From Tolypeutes matacus (lineage: Eukaryota > Chordata > Mammalia > Cingulata > Chlamyphoridae), in the NCBI GenBank assembly GCA_026826555.1, contig JAKSZT010054569.1, forward strand, positions 2,408,258 through 2,472,257: a stretch of DNA of 64,000 bases, given 5' to 3'. The position numbers and the translations under genes were made by a program. Below are positions 1 through 12,200 of the stretch, in pieces (within the stretch, counting starts at the first letter, position 1; every line of letters starts with the position of its first letter). The notes under the pieces are model-generated. The model did not search any database. It saw nothing but the letters and a program-made list of their open reading frames with translations, and had not been told where the DNA came from.

Positions 1-1900
1 GGCCAGGGAAGCTACAACCACATGAAGTCTCTGGAGGAGTGAGAGTAAAGAAAAGGCCAAGGGTTAAAAGAGGGGCCTATGGAGGACGAATCCACCTTGA
101 GTTATTTCTAGCCTGGGTCCCAGAAGGATGGCTAAGCTCCTTAGAGAGCTAGCAAGAAAAGCTAGCAAGAGTGAGCTTGAGGCAGGTGTTGCAATGGGGC
201 TTTTCACAGAAAGGGGATCGTTGGGAATAAATGTTCTCCCACGGAGAGAGGAAGAAGAGGGCATAGACAAGTGCTGAAGACACGCTCCAGGGATGTCAAG
301 GGAAAGAGGTCAAGGAAAGAGAGGTCAGAACTTGCAGAAGCAGCAGACCAATTAGAGCTATGGAAATAAAGAGTCAGAGAGTTTCAGGTAGGGCTTTTTG
401 GGGATGACAGTGGCTGGCCAAGGTCTTTGGATTTGACAAATAGGAGGTAACCAGTGACTCTTGAAAGAGCATCTTCAGGACAATGGAAGTGAGGCTGCAA
501 AGGATTAAATAGCAAGTGAATGGAGAATGAGAAATGGAAGTTTGACAGTTAAGGGGAGAGGATGGTGATGGAAATTTGAAGGCTAGGAAGTAAGAATTAG
601 TGGAGGGGAGAGAAAGAAGACAGCAAGGAGCACAGAGATTGAAAGAAAAGAAAAGGCGTTCTGGAAGATTCTAGAGTGACTGAGAAGGGGGAACTTTCAT
701 TTGAAACAAGAAGGCAGGATAAGGAGATAGAGGAGGTCTTGGGAAAAGATAAGGAAGAGAGGAGAAAGTTGGAGGCTTCTGGTAGACATCCCAATCTACT
801 CAATCAGGCAGGCAGAAGACCAAGGGCTGGGTGTGAGAAGACAGGCAAAGGCCTAAAGGCTGGAGAAGAGTTGGAGAGTTTGGAGCCAATGTTATGGGGA
901 ATGTGGCAGATGAGTAAAAGTATTAGGTCCAGACTCTGTGTTTATAAGACCAGTAGGCACTGAGACATGGCATGTCCCAGCAATGCTTGGTTCCTGATGG
1001 TGTGAAGGAAGAAAGCAAATTGGGGATGGGTAAGACAGGGTCGGTGACAGGCTATAGGGACATGCCTTCTCATGGTGGGCAAGAGCATGGGTAAAACTAA
1101 AGGCCATGAAGCCTAAGCTGGATGGTCAGGAAATCAGGATCCAAGGGAGTAAGGAGGATATGGAGAAGTTAGGGTTTAGAGTCATGATGAGGGTGAAGAG
1201 ATGATTCTGGAAGAAAGAGGGGCTGGTCCAGGCTGAAGGAAAGGAAAAGGTGGTCAGAGAGGTCCTTTGGAGTCTGAAATCAGGGTCAAGGAGCAGCTGT
1301 GATGTAGGGCAGGGTCCAAGGAGAGTGGTACTTACGAGGAGCGGAGACCATTCACATTTAGGTCAAGAATCTGTGAGGTCCAGGTATCTGGAGAATGTTG
1401 AAATGTCCCCAGGGATGGTGACATGGTGGTGGGGTGGATGTGTTAGATGAATACAGAAATCAGCTGCTGGGCAGGGAAGAGAGTGGGATGGGGAAGGTCT
1501 AGTTGGATGGTAAGGCAAAAAGAGAAAGAGCTTGCTGACAGAGGTGTACCTGTGGTTGGGAAGCAACCTGGAGGCATCAGGAGCCTGAGTCAGTCAAGAG
1601 GGAATGGACGCAGGTGAGGGCAGGGATTGACTCCCATTGAAAAGTGTTCACTGTGGGAAAAGGTGAGGCTACCCGCGGAGGCGTGAGAGTTGGAAAGAGA
1701 AAGCAGGAGTTTGGGTTTGGTAGCTTGAGCAATCATTGGGAAAACCTGGGTGAAGGGGCAGCCAGGAGGGATGAGATGGGATTCAGGTAGGGTGGAGTTG
1801 GGGAGAGAGTGGTTCGGGGAGACCTGGTGAGGAAAGCATCATAGACCAGGTATTTGTAAAAACCTGAATGTAGAGGGTGCCCAGGGAGGAGGTGTCAGAA
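1..1900. repeat. Purine-rich old interspersed repeat, family uncertain
   Basis: The plus strand is strongly G/A-rich throughout. Phrases such as the one at 430-520 (tttgacaaataggaggtaac and the following ctcttgaaagagc) resemble a long, very common mammalian repeat that reads 'track/aggaggtcattggtgacc', probably an L2-like 3' region. Similar text recurs at 54365-54775 and 55050-55640. The open frames here are short and shared by both strands, so no gene is claimed. Family assignment is from memory and weak. Confidence 0.35.
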
Positions 1901-1989
1901 TGTCAAGCTCCCACAAACTTAGGAGGACAGACGTACGCCTAAGGAATGGAGTAACACCTTCTTTAATGTGCTCGGGCCTGTCAGGAATC

Positions 1990-2150
1990 CTGGCTTCTCA
2001 TTCCCACCAGCCAGCTTCATGACCTTAGGTCAGGCTTTTTCAGGAGCATGGGCAGCAGCGGGATGGGGTGGGAGATGTGTTCCTCTGAGTCTTGGATTCC
2101 TTTTCTGCAAAATGGAGTGCTGGGAATAGGTGATCTTCCAGCCTCAAAAT
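1990..2150 (+). repeat. Possible MIR fragment
   Basis: Order of motifs follows MIR: 'cttcatgaccttaggtcagg', then after about 45 unrelated bases 'gagtcttggattccttttctgcaaaatgga', matching the MIR stretch 'tgacctTGGGcaag...ctcagtttcctcatctgtaaaatggg'. Degenerate. Confidence 0.4.
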
Positions 2151-2479
2151 GCTGTGGTCCTGTAAATCTACATCCTTGCCTGCCTCCTGCTGCCCTTTCT
2201 GACTGTATGATTATAATGATGATCTCTGTGCTGGTGGGAGGGAAAGACAGCCATAAGGAAAAAGTGAAAGCCCTTGGCCGAATATTTATATTGTTACATA
2301 CAGCTCCTTCTTGCAGATTAGAAAAAATTCCCCCACTCTGGGCAGACAAATGAGCAAAAGGCACCCCTCCTCTGGCTCCATTTCTCCCCTCAGCAAGTGC
2401 CCAGTGTAGGACCCAACCTGCACCACTGCACCCACGACCCTGATTTCAAACCTCCTGACAACAGAGGTGTCATTGAGAG

Positions 2480-2545
2480 TGATTTGGGTACCCCCATTTT
2501 ACAGATGAAGCAATCAGAGCACAAAGCTTCAGTAATGCTCCCCGC
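2480..2545 (-). repeat. MIR fragment
   Basis: 'cccccattttacagatgaag' followed by 'caatcagagcacaaagcttcag' is the reverse complement of the MIR core (ctgtaaaatgggg). Short and diverged. Confidence 0.5.
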
Positions 2546-2864
2546 ATTTATAGGTCCTCTGCACACATACCCTGCCCGACAAGCTTCTCAGTCACATTTC
2601 AGCTCTTCTGTTATTGTTTTTCCTTATTTTATGTTAATTCTTTGCCTAAATACTAAAGGATGTCGACCACCACGCCTCCCAGCCCACTCTTCAAGCCATA
2701 TTTGAACATTAATCATATTACTCACAGTCAAAACGCCATCTCATCCGGAAGGAATACAGCTGCTATTTTAGGAGAGCAAGGAGTACATACTGAAGCCCAT
2801 AATTCTTTATCATCCTCTCAGCGCCCATGTGCACTTACTGAAATGCATTTGGCCAAATGAGAGT

Positions 2865-2902
2865 AAAAAAAAAAAAAAAAAAAGAAAAGGAAAAAGAAAT
2901 GA
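2865..2902 (+). repeat. A-rich tract
   Basis: About 18 uninterrupted A followed by A-rich GAAA/GGAAA. It could be a retroposon tail, but I see no recognisable body upstream and no TSD. Confidence 0.7.
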
Positions 2903-5900
2903 ATCCTAAAGAAGGTAGTAGTCATTACTACATAAGAGATTGTATTTTTTGACTTTCACTGTTATTACTTATTATAAGTGATAGTATTATAAAGATATCA
3001 GGCGCTTTCAATTAGGTTTGTGGTATGTCTTTTTGGAATTGAGATGATAAGGGAAAAAAAATAAATTTACTTTCTGGATCAGGAGAGCAATAATCTTTTT
3101 ATTGCTATATTCATTTTTTTTTTTAGCCTCAGATAAAAAAAAGTAACCAGGGAGTCGTTATAACAAATGATCATGCCTTACTTTTTAAGGCCCCTCTACA
3201 TAACCAAAGCAATTAGGTTCCCATGAACCAGGCAGGGAGAGGGAACTTAAAAGGGGCAGAACTATTCTGGCCTCGAGAGATTTCACCACTGGAATGGAAT
3301 ACAGAGCCTAGACACAAGTTACAGAAGTTTTACAACGTTGCACATCAAGGGTTGATTAGTTGAGAGCAAAGAGTATGTGTCTGTGCAGAACTTAGAGTGG
3401 AGAGGGGGGGCACAAGTGAGCTGAGGTTGGTGAGGATCGGTTCGCTCTGGTTCTCAAGTACACTGTCTGATCCAGAACATTATTTGATCAATGAATTGTG
3501 GTGGGGCAGGATTTATTGCCAATAAAGGGAATGCTTTCCGGAGACATGGAGAAAATTCACAGAGCCCTGGTGGAAGTTTTGTGTTCTCACATAACAATAA
3601 TGATCATCGTGTTCCAAGCACTATAAATTCATCATCTTGAAATCCTCATAACAACCCTCTTAGGCAGTGAAGGGAAATGGGTGTCAGCCAGCATGCCAAC
3701 CCCATTTGTTTGGTAGTGGTTGCCTGGGGCCACTGTGTGGGTTGCATCCAGGCTGGGTGAGAAAGGAAGCCAGGACTGGCTATTGGGATCTGCCATGGGC
3801 AGAGAGTGTTAATGGTTCCTGCAATAAATAATTGCTATAATTGCTATCCCTATTCTAAGGGATGCCCATTGATTAGATTAGGAAGCCAGGGTTAAAGAAC
3901 TTTCAGAAACTCATATAGTTGCTTTATGTGAAGCTAGGGCACAACCAGAATTGGAAAAGACATCCCTTCCCCAAGGCATTTTACTTTCATCTATTGTAAA
4001 TTTTTCATAATATATCAATTGTAACAGAGAAGTCACTTTACTACCCTTTTATGGAAAATTGTCATAAAAATTAAAGATCTACAGCATCAACGATGTGAGT
4101 GCCTTAGCTGTGGCATCCCTGTGCAGTGTACAACCTGCACAGCTGTATACAATTGCCCTGAACTAGGATTTGAATATGGATTGCCTGTATTAGTCCCACT
4201 ACTCCACACTGCCGTAATGAAAAAGTGAGTGAGTTGTAGAGAAAAGGCAGTCCATTTTTAGAGGACCTTATTTTATTTTTCTCAAGAGTTTGGATCTGAT
4301 ATAATGGATAATAAGCAAACAGGCTGTTAGTATGCATATGCTTTCTTTAAATCAGATATTTATCAGCTGAACAATATTTTGTAAAACATGTTACACTTTT
4401 TAAAATACTTGAGATTTCATTTGATCCTTGCAAGGGAGCTGTAGTAGATTCCTGAGCAAAGAATAGCGAGAACCATGGGGGGTGAGGGAATGAGATCTTA
4501 GGGCAGGCATTAGGGAAGATCCCCCCTTTATAAAAGAATTTGAGGTTATGCTTTTTCCCTCAACTAGAATTGGATTCTCCTAAGTGAAAATGAAATGTGC
4601 ATTTCATTATTTAATTTATCAGCATCTAGAGTAGACTTTTAAAATCATAGCTCCACTCATTGGATGTGCCAGCATAATTAATTACACTGTGAAACCTCCT
4701 GACAGTGTTTTCCAGGGACTTAGAAAAAAGACTAAATACAAGAAAACAGAAAAATCTGGGTCAATTTTCTGGCTATTCATCATGGGCTTCTTAAATGTGG
4801 ATCGTGGCTTTCTATCTGATGAGTGACCTTGGGAATGTGACTTCCTGAGGTTCCTCCTGTCAAAATACAAGGTCGAAATAAACGATCTTTATCATTCAAG
4901 GCAGGAAAGAGATGGCACATTCAAATAGGATTATTAGAGGGGAGTTTGATAAAGGAGATTCTTCACATAGGAGGGGGCAAGGTGAGGAATAGGCTAGAGC
5001 AATAGCCCAGGGACAGGGAGAACAAGCCAGCCCAATTCCGGCCTTGAATAGCCTAGGGGAGGACATGGTTCCTAGAACCCAGAGGGAGAGAATTGTGTGG
5101 AGATGGCGCCTTGAGAGGGGCAGTCACCTTTGGTCATGGACAGACTGCAGGAGGAAGCTAGAGAAAGAGACACCCCAACTCCATTCTTCTTCCTCCCTGT
5201 GATCTCCCATAGTGCTCCCCACTGGCCAAACCCAATCCAAAGCCAGAGAGCAAGGAAGCCTGGGACACACTCCATAGAGCTCAGCTTCTGAGGCACAAAG
5301 CGGAGGGGAGTAGAGGACAGAGAGCAGATCTGGGAGTAAACAGGAGATTCCAGCACATTCTCCAAGGTCTACCCCAGCTCTATGAATTTACTTCATGTAC
5401 ATAAGAACTCTGACCTCTGCAGTATATCAAAAGTTCAATATGTTAGAAGAATTTTTTTAAAGTAGAGAACATGTTAGCAATTTGGAGGGATACAGCAAAA
5501 AGCAGAGTTTACCATAGTAGGTGAGCCATATATATTTATAGAGTGAATAAGTAAATGAAAGAAAGAAAATAGTTCCAATTGAAGTCTAACAGGCATTCTG
5601 AGACTCTTCACACACATACACACTCTCGAAAGAGCTTTGAGCTTCTCACAATAGTATGAAATTCACTATGCAAGAAGTCAATCCTGAGACTTCAACCTTG
5701 AGACAAAATGATTGGGGCACCCAAAGAATCCCATTTCAATACCATCTCCCAAAGCCAACAAGAGCTGGAATCCCAGGGTTTTTGGTCTGGGAAGGACTTG
5801 GGTTAGCACGTGCTTTCTAGACAAGACAGGTTAGAGCCTACATTAGAGCTGAGCCCAGCTGTAACTCACTGCCTTGCTCCCCATGTCCCACTGAGTGTGC

Positions 5901-6186
5901 CTTCCAACACCCTCTGATTTGCCGAGCTCTCTGCAATATTGCCACCATCTTCCACCACATATTTCCCCCACACCTTCTGCTTCAGTTTTCTTATCTGTGT
6001 TCTCCCTTACCATTTACAGAGATGCTAGGTGCACTAAGTCTGAAGAGCTAACTGCTGAGGGTGTTTTCTTGATACTATTATTACTCAAGTAATACTAAAA
6101 ACGGCTATTATTCAGCACATTCTGAATGCCAGGCTCTGAGCCAGCCACTTTCACAGACCTCAACTCATCCAGCTCGCCCCAGACCC
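2903..6186. other. Mostly unique, non-coding stretch
   Basis: No convincing gene. Scraps of reverse MIR lie at about 3596-3680 ('ccaagcactataaattcatc', 'aatcctcataacaaccctct') and about 6108-6165 ('attctgaatgccaggctctg'). The rest is A/T-rich and unremarkable to the eye; all open frames are under 100 codons. Confidence 0.5.
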
Positions 6187-6290
6187 ATCAATTGGGGGAT
6201 TCTGCTTCTTACTGCTCATACGAAGACACTGGGNNNNNNNNNNATCAATTGGGGGATTCTGCTTCTTACTGCTCATACGAAGACACTGGG
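6187..6290. other. 47-bp exact duplication around a 10-N gap (probable assembly artefact)
   Basis: Bases 6187-6233 and 6244-6290 are identical over all 47 positions (both start atcaattgggggattctgct and end gaagacactggg) and are separated only by ten N at 6234-6243. Two contig ends that overlap but were not merged would give this picture. The unbroken open frame that runs through the gap is a by-product. Confidence 0.85.
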
Positions 6291-6569
6291 ATAGTGTCCT
6301 CAAGGGTGGCTGAGCAACTTGTCTGCAGCTCCACGACAAGTTGGCTGGAGAACCAGTGACTCTTCTGTCCTCACCCCTCTGCCTCCCTGTGGCTCTGGCA
6401 GAATCAAAGATGGCGCCACCTTATCCTAGCACGGATGGCTTTGCAGAGAAGGACGCAGTGTGCTGCATCACTAACCAAGTCCCCAGGCCTCTGCCTGGCA
6501 CCTGTCCGGGGAGCTTTGTCAGCCTGTTCACAAAGCACACTCTAGAGCTGAGTGCTGGAAGAAGGAAGG

Positions 6570-6765
6570 GCACTAATATTTATAGGGGCCCACTTCATGC
6601 TTTGTGCACCATTTAGCCCACATCACTTCATCCTCCCGCAACTCTGTGTGGCAGGAATTGTTATTCCCGTCATACAAATGAGGAACCTGAGATTGACGCA
6701 AGCAGTAAAGTGTGAAGTCAGTGTGTCTTGAAAGCTAATGTTATTTCCATTGTACCCTGCTCACT
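6570..6765 (-). repeat. MIR, antisense
   Basis: Runs in reverse MIR order: 'gggcccacttcatgctttgtgcacc', 'atcacttcatcctcccgcaac', 'gttattcccgtcatacaaatgagg', then a 'cattgtaccctgctc' end that corresponds to the MIR tRNA-like head. Confidence 0.65.
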
Positions 6766-6769
6766 CAGA

Positions 6770-8690
6770 GAATAAACTAAGCAAGCTTCAGAGATCACTT
6801 TTGTCAACCTCTCATTGATACAGGAACCTCCTAGAAAACATTCTAACTTCCCTCCCAAGGAAGCTCATTCTGTTATGGGACAACTAGATAGGATGTTCAC
6901 TCAATGATGCATATGCTTTTGGCCTTGGCTGAGCTGGAGGGGGTGGGCAGATTTTCGGGATGAGAGATTGGACTTTGGGATGAAGGACTGGAGCAGAGTT
7001 CCCAAGGCAATTGGAGATGTCAAAATCTCAATGCAAGCTACCTGGCTGGAGCCATTTGGAAACCTGAAAGGCAAGCCTTCCAGTCTTCCTTGAGTCTTGG
7101 ATAAAAATGTTCATTTAAACAGGGTAGAGGAAAGACATTAATCCACACTCCTTGCTATTGATGGCCGAGTAACTGTAGACCTACTTGATGCTATTATCAA
7201 CAGTATTATTGAAAAGGATGGCATATGAGATTTCATCAGATGCTGAAATGAGATGCATGCTCTCCACTGCATTCCCAACCTGCAAAGTGCAAGCCTAACA
7301 GAAGACAAAATGAAATTGGTTTGCACCCCTGATTCTGAGTTTACCATGATGGCTTTTCCGTGATCCCTGCATTCTTTTCTAAATGCCCCTAAACCATCTG
7401 GTGAGAAATCTGTTTTAAAATTTGGCCAAGGATCTATTCCAAAAACACCACTACGAAGTCAATTTTTGAGATCAGAACCCTTACCTGCAGCTAATCTGCC
7501 ACAGGCATCCACATACCTGGACAGCTTGGGGTGGCCTCTCTGGCTTAGGGGACCACCTCCTGGATGTCATGTCCAATGTGAGAGTCTCGCCCTAATGCCC
7601 TGATTTTTTTTTTTCCTGCTCCTGAGACCTCTTCTACGACTCTTCCTTAAACAACTCTGGCCTGAACCATCAAGGATTTGGATCTTTGCCTCTTCTCCCC
7701 TCAAGGGAAGAACTGTCTCTTATTTCTCAACGCCTCCCAGAGGATGGCTCCACGTCCTCCTTGGAGAACAAACTCAATACGCACTTGTTACAAAGACAGA
7801 AATGCTGATGGGTTCATCCAGACCACAGAGCCTAAAAATGAATGAATTCGGATTCAGAAGGAACGGTTATGAAAACACACTAAGTATAATATGACTGAGT
7901 ATTAAAAACAAGCCCTGCAATACTGTCATTCCAAATGGTAAATGTAGCATATTCTTTCAGTCAGACCAAGGGGGGATGTTTTTCATGGTTTATGAAATGA
8001 TTAACTTTGATGAATCCTGCCAGAAAGATATTTCATTTTCAGCCTATACATTTGTTCTCAAGGGTTTAATTGATTGTACAATTTATAAACATTTGAATTG
8101 CCATTATGTAAATGAATTTTCAGCATCCAATTCACCTTTAAAGTAATTAAATTAAGTGTGGTTAGTTAAGAACATTAGACATCTATGAAAAGCCCCAAGA
8201 AAAATGTAGTTTGCTTAAAAGAAAGGAAGCCCTTCCTTGTTTCTTTATCCTCATTGGTAGCCTGGGTTCCTCAGCACCCCCTCCTGGGTTAGTCTCTGCC
8301 TTCTTTCCTCTCCTACTGGCACTAACTAATTTGTCAGTTAAAGGAGGGCACATGTTGAATGAAAGTAACAATCTGTTTCATAAACAAGCTCAGCTGCTTC
8401 CAAGAGGAAACAGAGGGATTCAAGTTCCTTGCTGAGATGTTCCTCTTCTCAATTTGCTGAATTGTTTTCCAATTTTGAAGGAATAATGTTGCTCCTATAT
8501 GTATTCAATATGAATCTTAGACTCAGCTGTCGGCTCTAACAGATTAGGGATCTGAGCTTACCTTTCCCTGCCTTCTGGATAAATAAGGAGAAATGTCCCC
8601 CTTTTAATGGTAGCATAGGGTAAACAGGTAGTAGAAAGAGCATGGGCAAGCTTGGCTTTCGTTCAATTCATTCTTTTACTAGGTCATTCA
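6770..8690. other. Unique non-coding stretch, possible conserved block at its end
   Basis: No gene or named repeat recognised. The segment 7990-8170 is AT-rich without simple-repeat character and dense in homeodomain-like ATTA/TAAT cores, which is the look of a conserved non-coding element; this is only an impression without alignment. Confidence 0.35.
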
Positions 8691-8694
8691 TTCG

Positions 8695-8935
8695 GTTAAC
8701 CCTTTTTGAGCACCTACTATGGAGCCAGCACAGAAGATGCTAGGGGATCAGACAGGAAAACTGGATTTCACAAGGGCTTCGTATTGTCACTCCATATTTT
8801 ATTCGCTGGATAAAACATTGACTATGTCACTTAAGCTCTCTGAGCCTCAATTTCCTCATCCATTAAATGGGAATATTAAGAATAGCAGAATTGAAAGAAT
8901 TAAATGAGATGATATTTATTAAGTGCTTATACCAA
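8695..8935. repeat. L2 scrap followed by MIR
   Basis: 8695-8765 resembles the reverse L2/MIR tail ('tgagcacctactatggagcc', 'gatgctaggggatcagacag'). 8790-8935 is plus-strand MIR core: 'cttaagctctctgagcctca', 'tttcctcatccattaaatgg', then 'aattaaatgagatgatattt' and 'ttaagtgctt'. Confidence 0.65.
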
Positions 8936-9035
8936 AGAGGTCTTAAACCAGGCTCCTTGGATCCTTACAAGACCGTGGATGGTATTGAGGGACCTGCGAA
9001 CTTGTATGGACAGAAATACCTCTTTATTTTTACTG

Positions 9036-9048
9036 CTTCTAATGGAAA
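9036..9048. repeat. L1 target-site duplication, left copy
   Basis: cttctaatggaaa, identical to 15275-15287. It can be extended to about 16 bases through 'ttt' if one extra A in this copy is allowed, giving a TTT/A-type endonuclease nick. Confidence 0.85.
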
Positions 9049-9061
9049 ATTTTTTTTTAAC

Positions 9062-9067
9062 TTTATT
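9062..9067 (-). promoter_or_regulatory. L1 polyadenylation signal AATAAA
   Basis: On the minus strand caaaATAAAg lies immediately upstream of the oligo(A) run at 9050-9058, where a LINE-1 poly(A) signal belongs. Confidence 0.8.
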
Positions 9068-9255
9068 TTGTACATTTAATAATTGAAAACATAAGCAATT
9101 AAAAACTAAAAAGTAAACACAGATGAATAAATATATACATTTCTCAATTAAATGTAATGGATACATGTAAATTTTTTTGTTGTTTTGTTTTTTGTTTGTT
9201 TTTTTGTTTTGTGTGTGTGTGTGAATCAAACAATATATTACACAATATATTTGGT

Positions 9256-12200
9256 TCATAGTAATGCTTTCATACAGTATTTGTCCTTTTGTGTCTGGCT
9301 TGCTTCACTCAACATAATGTCCTCCAGGTTCATCCATGTTGCCATATGCTTTATGACTTCATTTCTTCTTACAGCTGCATAATATTCCATCATGTGAATA
9401 GACCACAGTTTGTTTATCCATTCATCTGTTGATGGACACCTGGGTTGTTTCCAACTTTTGGCAATGATGAATAATGTGGCTATGAACATCGGTGTGCAGA
9501 TGTCTGTTTGTGTCACTGCTCTCAGTTCTTCTGGGTATATACCCAGTAGTGGCATTGCAGGGTCACGTGGCAAGTCTATATTCAACTTCTTTAGGAGCTG
9601 CCAAACAGTCCTCCATAGTGGTTGTACCATCCTGCATTCCCACCAACAGTGAAGAAGTGTTCCTATCTCTCCACATCCTCTCCAACACTTGTAGTTCTCT
9701 GTCTTTTTAATAGTGGTCATTCTGATAGGTGTGAAATGATATCTCATTGAAGTTTTGATTTGCATTTCCCTAATCATGAGTGATGTTGAGCATTTCTTCA
9801 TGTGTTTTTTTGCCATTTGTATTTCTTCTTCGGAGAAATGTCTATTCAAGTCTTTGACCCATTTTTTAATTGGGTCATTTGCCTTTTTATTGTTGAGTCG
9901 TAACATCTCTTTATATATCCTGGATATTAAACCCTTATCAGATATGTGATTTCCAAATATTTTTTCCCATTGAGTTGGCTGCCTTGTCACCCTTCTGACA
10001 AAGTCATGTGAGGTGCAAAAGTGTTTAATTTTGAGGAGGTCCCATTTATCTACTTTTTCTTTTGTTGCACATGCTTTGGGTGTGAGGTCCAAGAAACCAC
10101 CACCTACTACAAGGTCTTGAAGATGTTTCCCTACATTTTCTTCTAGTAGTTTTATGGCCCTGGCTTTTATATTTAGATCTTTGATCCATTTTGAGTTGAT
10201 TCTTGTATAGGGGGTGAGATAGGGGTCCTCTTTCATTCTTTTGGTTATAGATATCCAGTTCTCCCAACACCATTTGTTGAAGAGACTGTTTTTTCCCATC
10301 AGAGTGGGCTTGGTAGGTTTGTCAAAAACCAGTTGACTGTATAGGTGAGGGTATATTTCTGGATTCTCAATTCTATTCCACTGATTGATATGTCTATCTT
10401 TATGCCAGTACCATGCTGTTTTGACCACTGTAGCTTTGTAATATGTTTCAAGATCAGGCAGTGAAATTCCTCCCACATTGCTCTTCTTTTTTAGAATACT
10501 TTTGGCTATTCGGGTGCACTTACCCTTCCAGATGAATTTGGTAATTGCCTTCTCTAATTCTGTAAAGTAAGCTGTTGGGATTTTGATTGGTATTGCATTG
10601 AATCTATAAATCAGTTTGGGCAAGATTGACATCTTCACGATATTTATTCTTCCAATCCATGAACACGGAATGTCTTTCCATTTGTTTAGGTCTTTTTAAA
10701 TTTCTTTTAGCATTGTTTTGTAGTTTTCTGCATATAGGTCCTGTACTTCCTTGGTTAAATTAACTCCTAGGTATTTGAGTCTTTTTGTTGCTATTGAAAA
10801 TGGAATTTTCTTCCTGATTTCCTCCTCAGATTGTTCAGTACTAGTGTACAAAAACGTTACTGATTTTTGCGTGTTGATCTTATATCCTGCCACTTTGCTG
10901 AACTCATTTATTAGTTCAAGTAGCTTTGTTGTGGATATTTCAGGATTTTCTAAATACAGGATCATGTCATCCACAAACAGTGAGAGTTTTACTTCCTCTT
11001 TTCCTATTTGGATGCCTTTAATTTTTTTGTCTTGTCTAATTGCCCTCGCTAGAACTTCTAGTACAATGTTGAATAACAGTGGTGACAGTGGGCATCCTTG
11101 TCTTGTTCCTGATCTTAGGGGGAAAGCTTTCAACCTTTCCCCATTGAGTATGATGTTGGCTGTGGGTTTTTCATATATGCCTTTTATCATGTTGAGGAAT
11201 TTTCCTCTTATTCCTATCTTTTGAAGTATTTTTATCAAAAAAGGATGTTGGATTTTGTCAAATGCCTTTTCTGCATCTATTGAGATGATCATGTATTTTT
11301 TTTCCTTCAACTTGTTAATGTGGCGTATTACATTGATTGATTTTCTTATGCTGAACCAGCCTTGCATACCAGGAATAAATCCCACTTAGTCGTGATGTAT
11401 AAGTCTTTTGATATGCTGTTGGATTCGATTTGCAAGTATTTTGTTGAGAATTTTTGCATCTATGTTCATGAGAGAGATTGGTCTGTAATTTTCTTTTCTT
11501 GTGGAATCTTTATCTGGCTTTGGTATTAGGATGATGTTGGCTTCATAAAATGTGTTGGGTAATTTTCCCTCCTCTTCAATTTTTTGGAAGAGTTTAAACA
11601 GGATTGATGTTAATTCTCTTAGAAATGCTTGGTAGAACTCACCTGTGAAGCCATCTGGTCCTGGACGTTTCTTTGCTGGGAGATTTTTGATGACGGATTC
11701 AATCTCCTTAATTGTGATTGGTTTATTAAGTTCTTGTATTTCTTGTTGTGTCAGTGTAGGTTGGTTATGAGTTTCTAGAAATTTGTCCATTTCATCCAGG
11801 TTGTCTAGTTTGTTGGCATATAGTTTCTCATAATATCCTCTTATGATTCTTTTTATTTCTGTGAGGTCATTTGTAATTTCCCCCCTTTCATTTCTGATTG
11901 TATTTATTTGCATCTTCTCTCTTTTTTTCTTTGTTAGTCTAGCAAGGAGTTTGTCAATTTTATTGATCTTCTCAAAGAACCAGCTTTTGGTTTTGTTGAT
12001 TTTCTCTATTGCTTTTTTGTTCTCATTTTCATTTATTTCCGCTCTAATCTTTATTATTTCTTTCCTTCTTTTTGCTTTGGAATTGGTTTGCTGTTCTTTC
12101 TCTAGTTTCTCAAGTTGTTCAGTTAAATCTTTGAGTTTAGCTCTTTCTTGTTTCTTCATATAGGCATTTAGGGCTATAAATTTCCCTCTCAAGACTGCCT

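Noticed and set aside
6126..6359. Open frame running through the 10-N gap
   Set aside because: It exists only because the same 47 bases occur on both sides of the gap; no codon-level signal.
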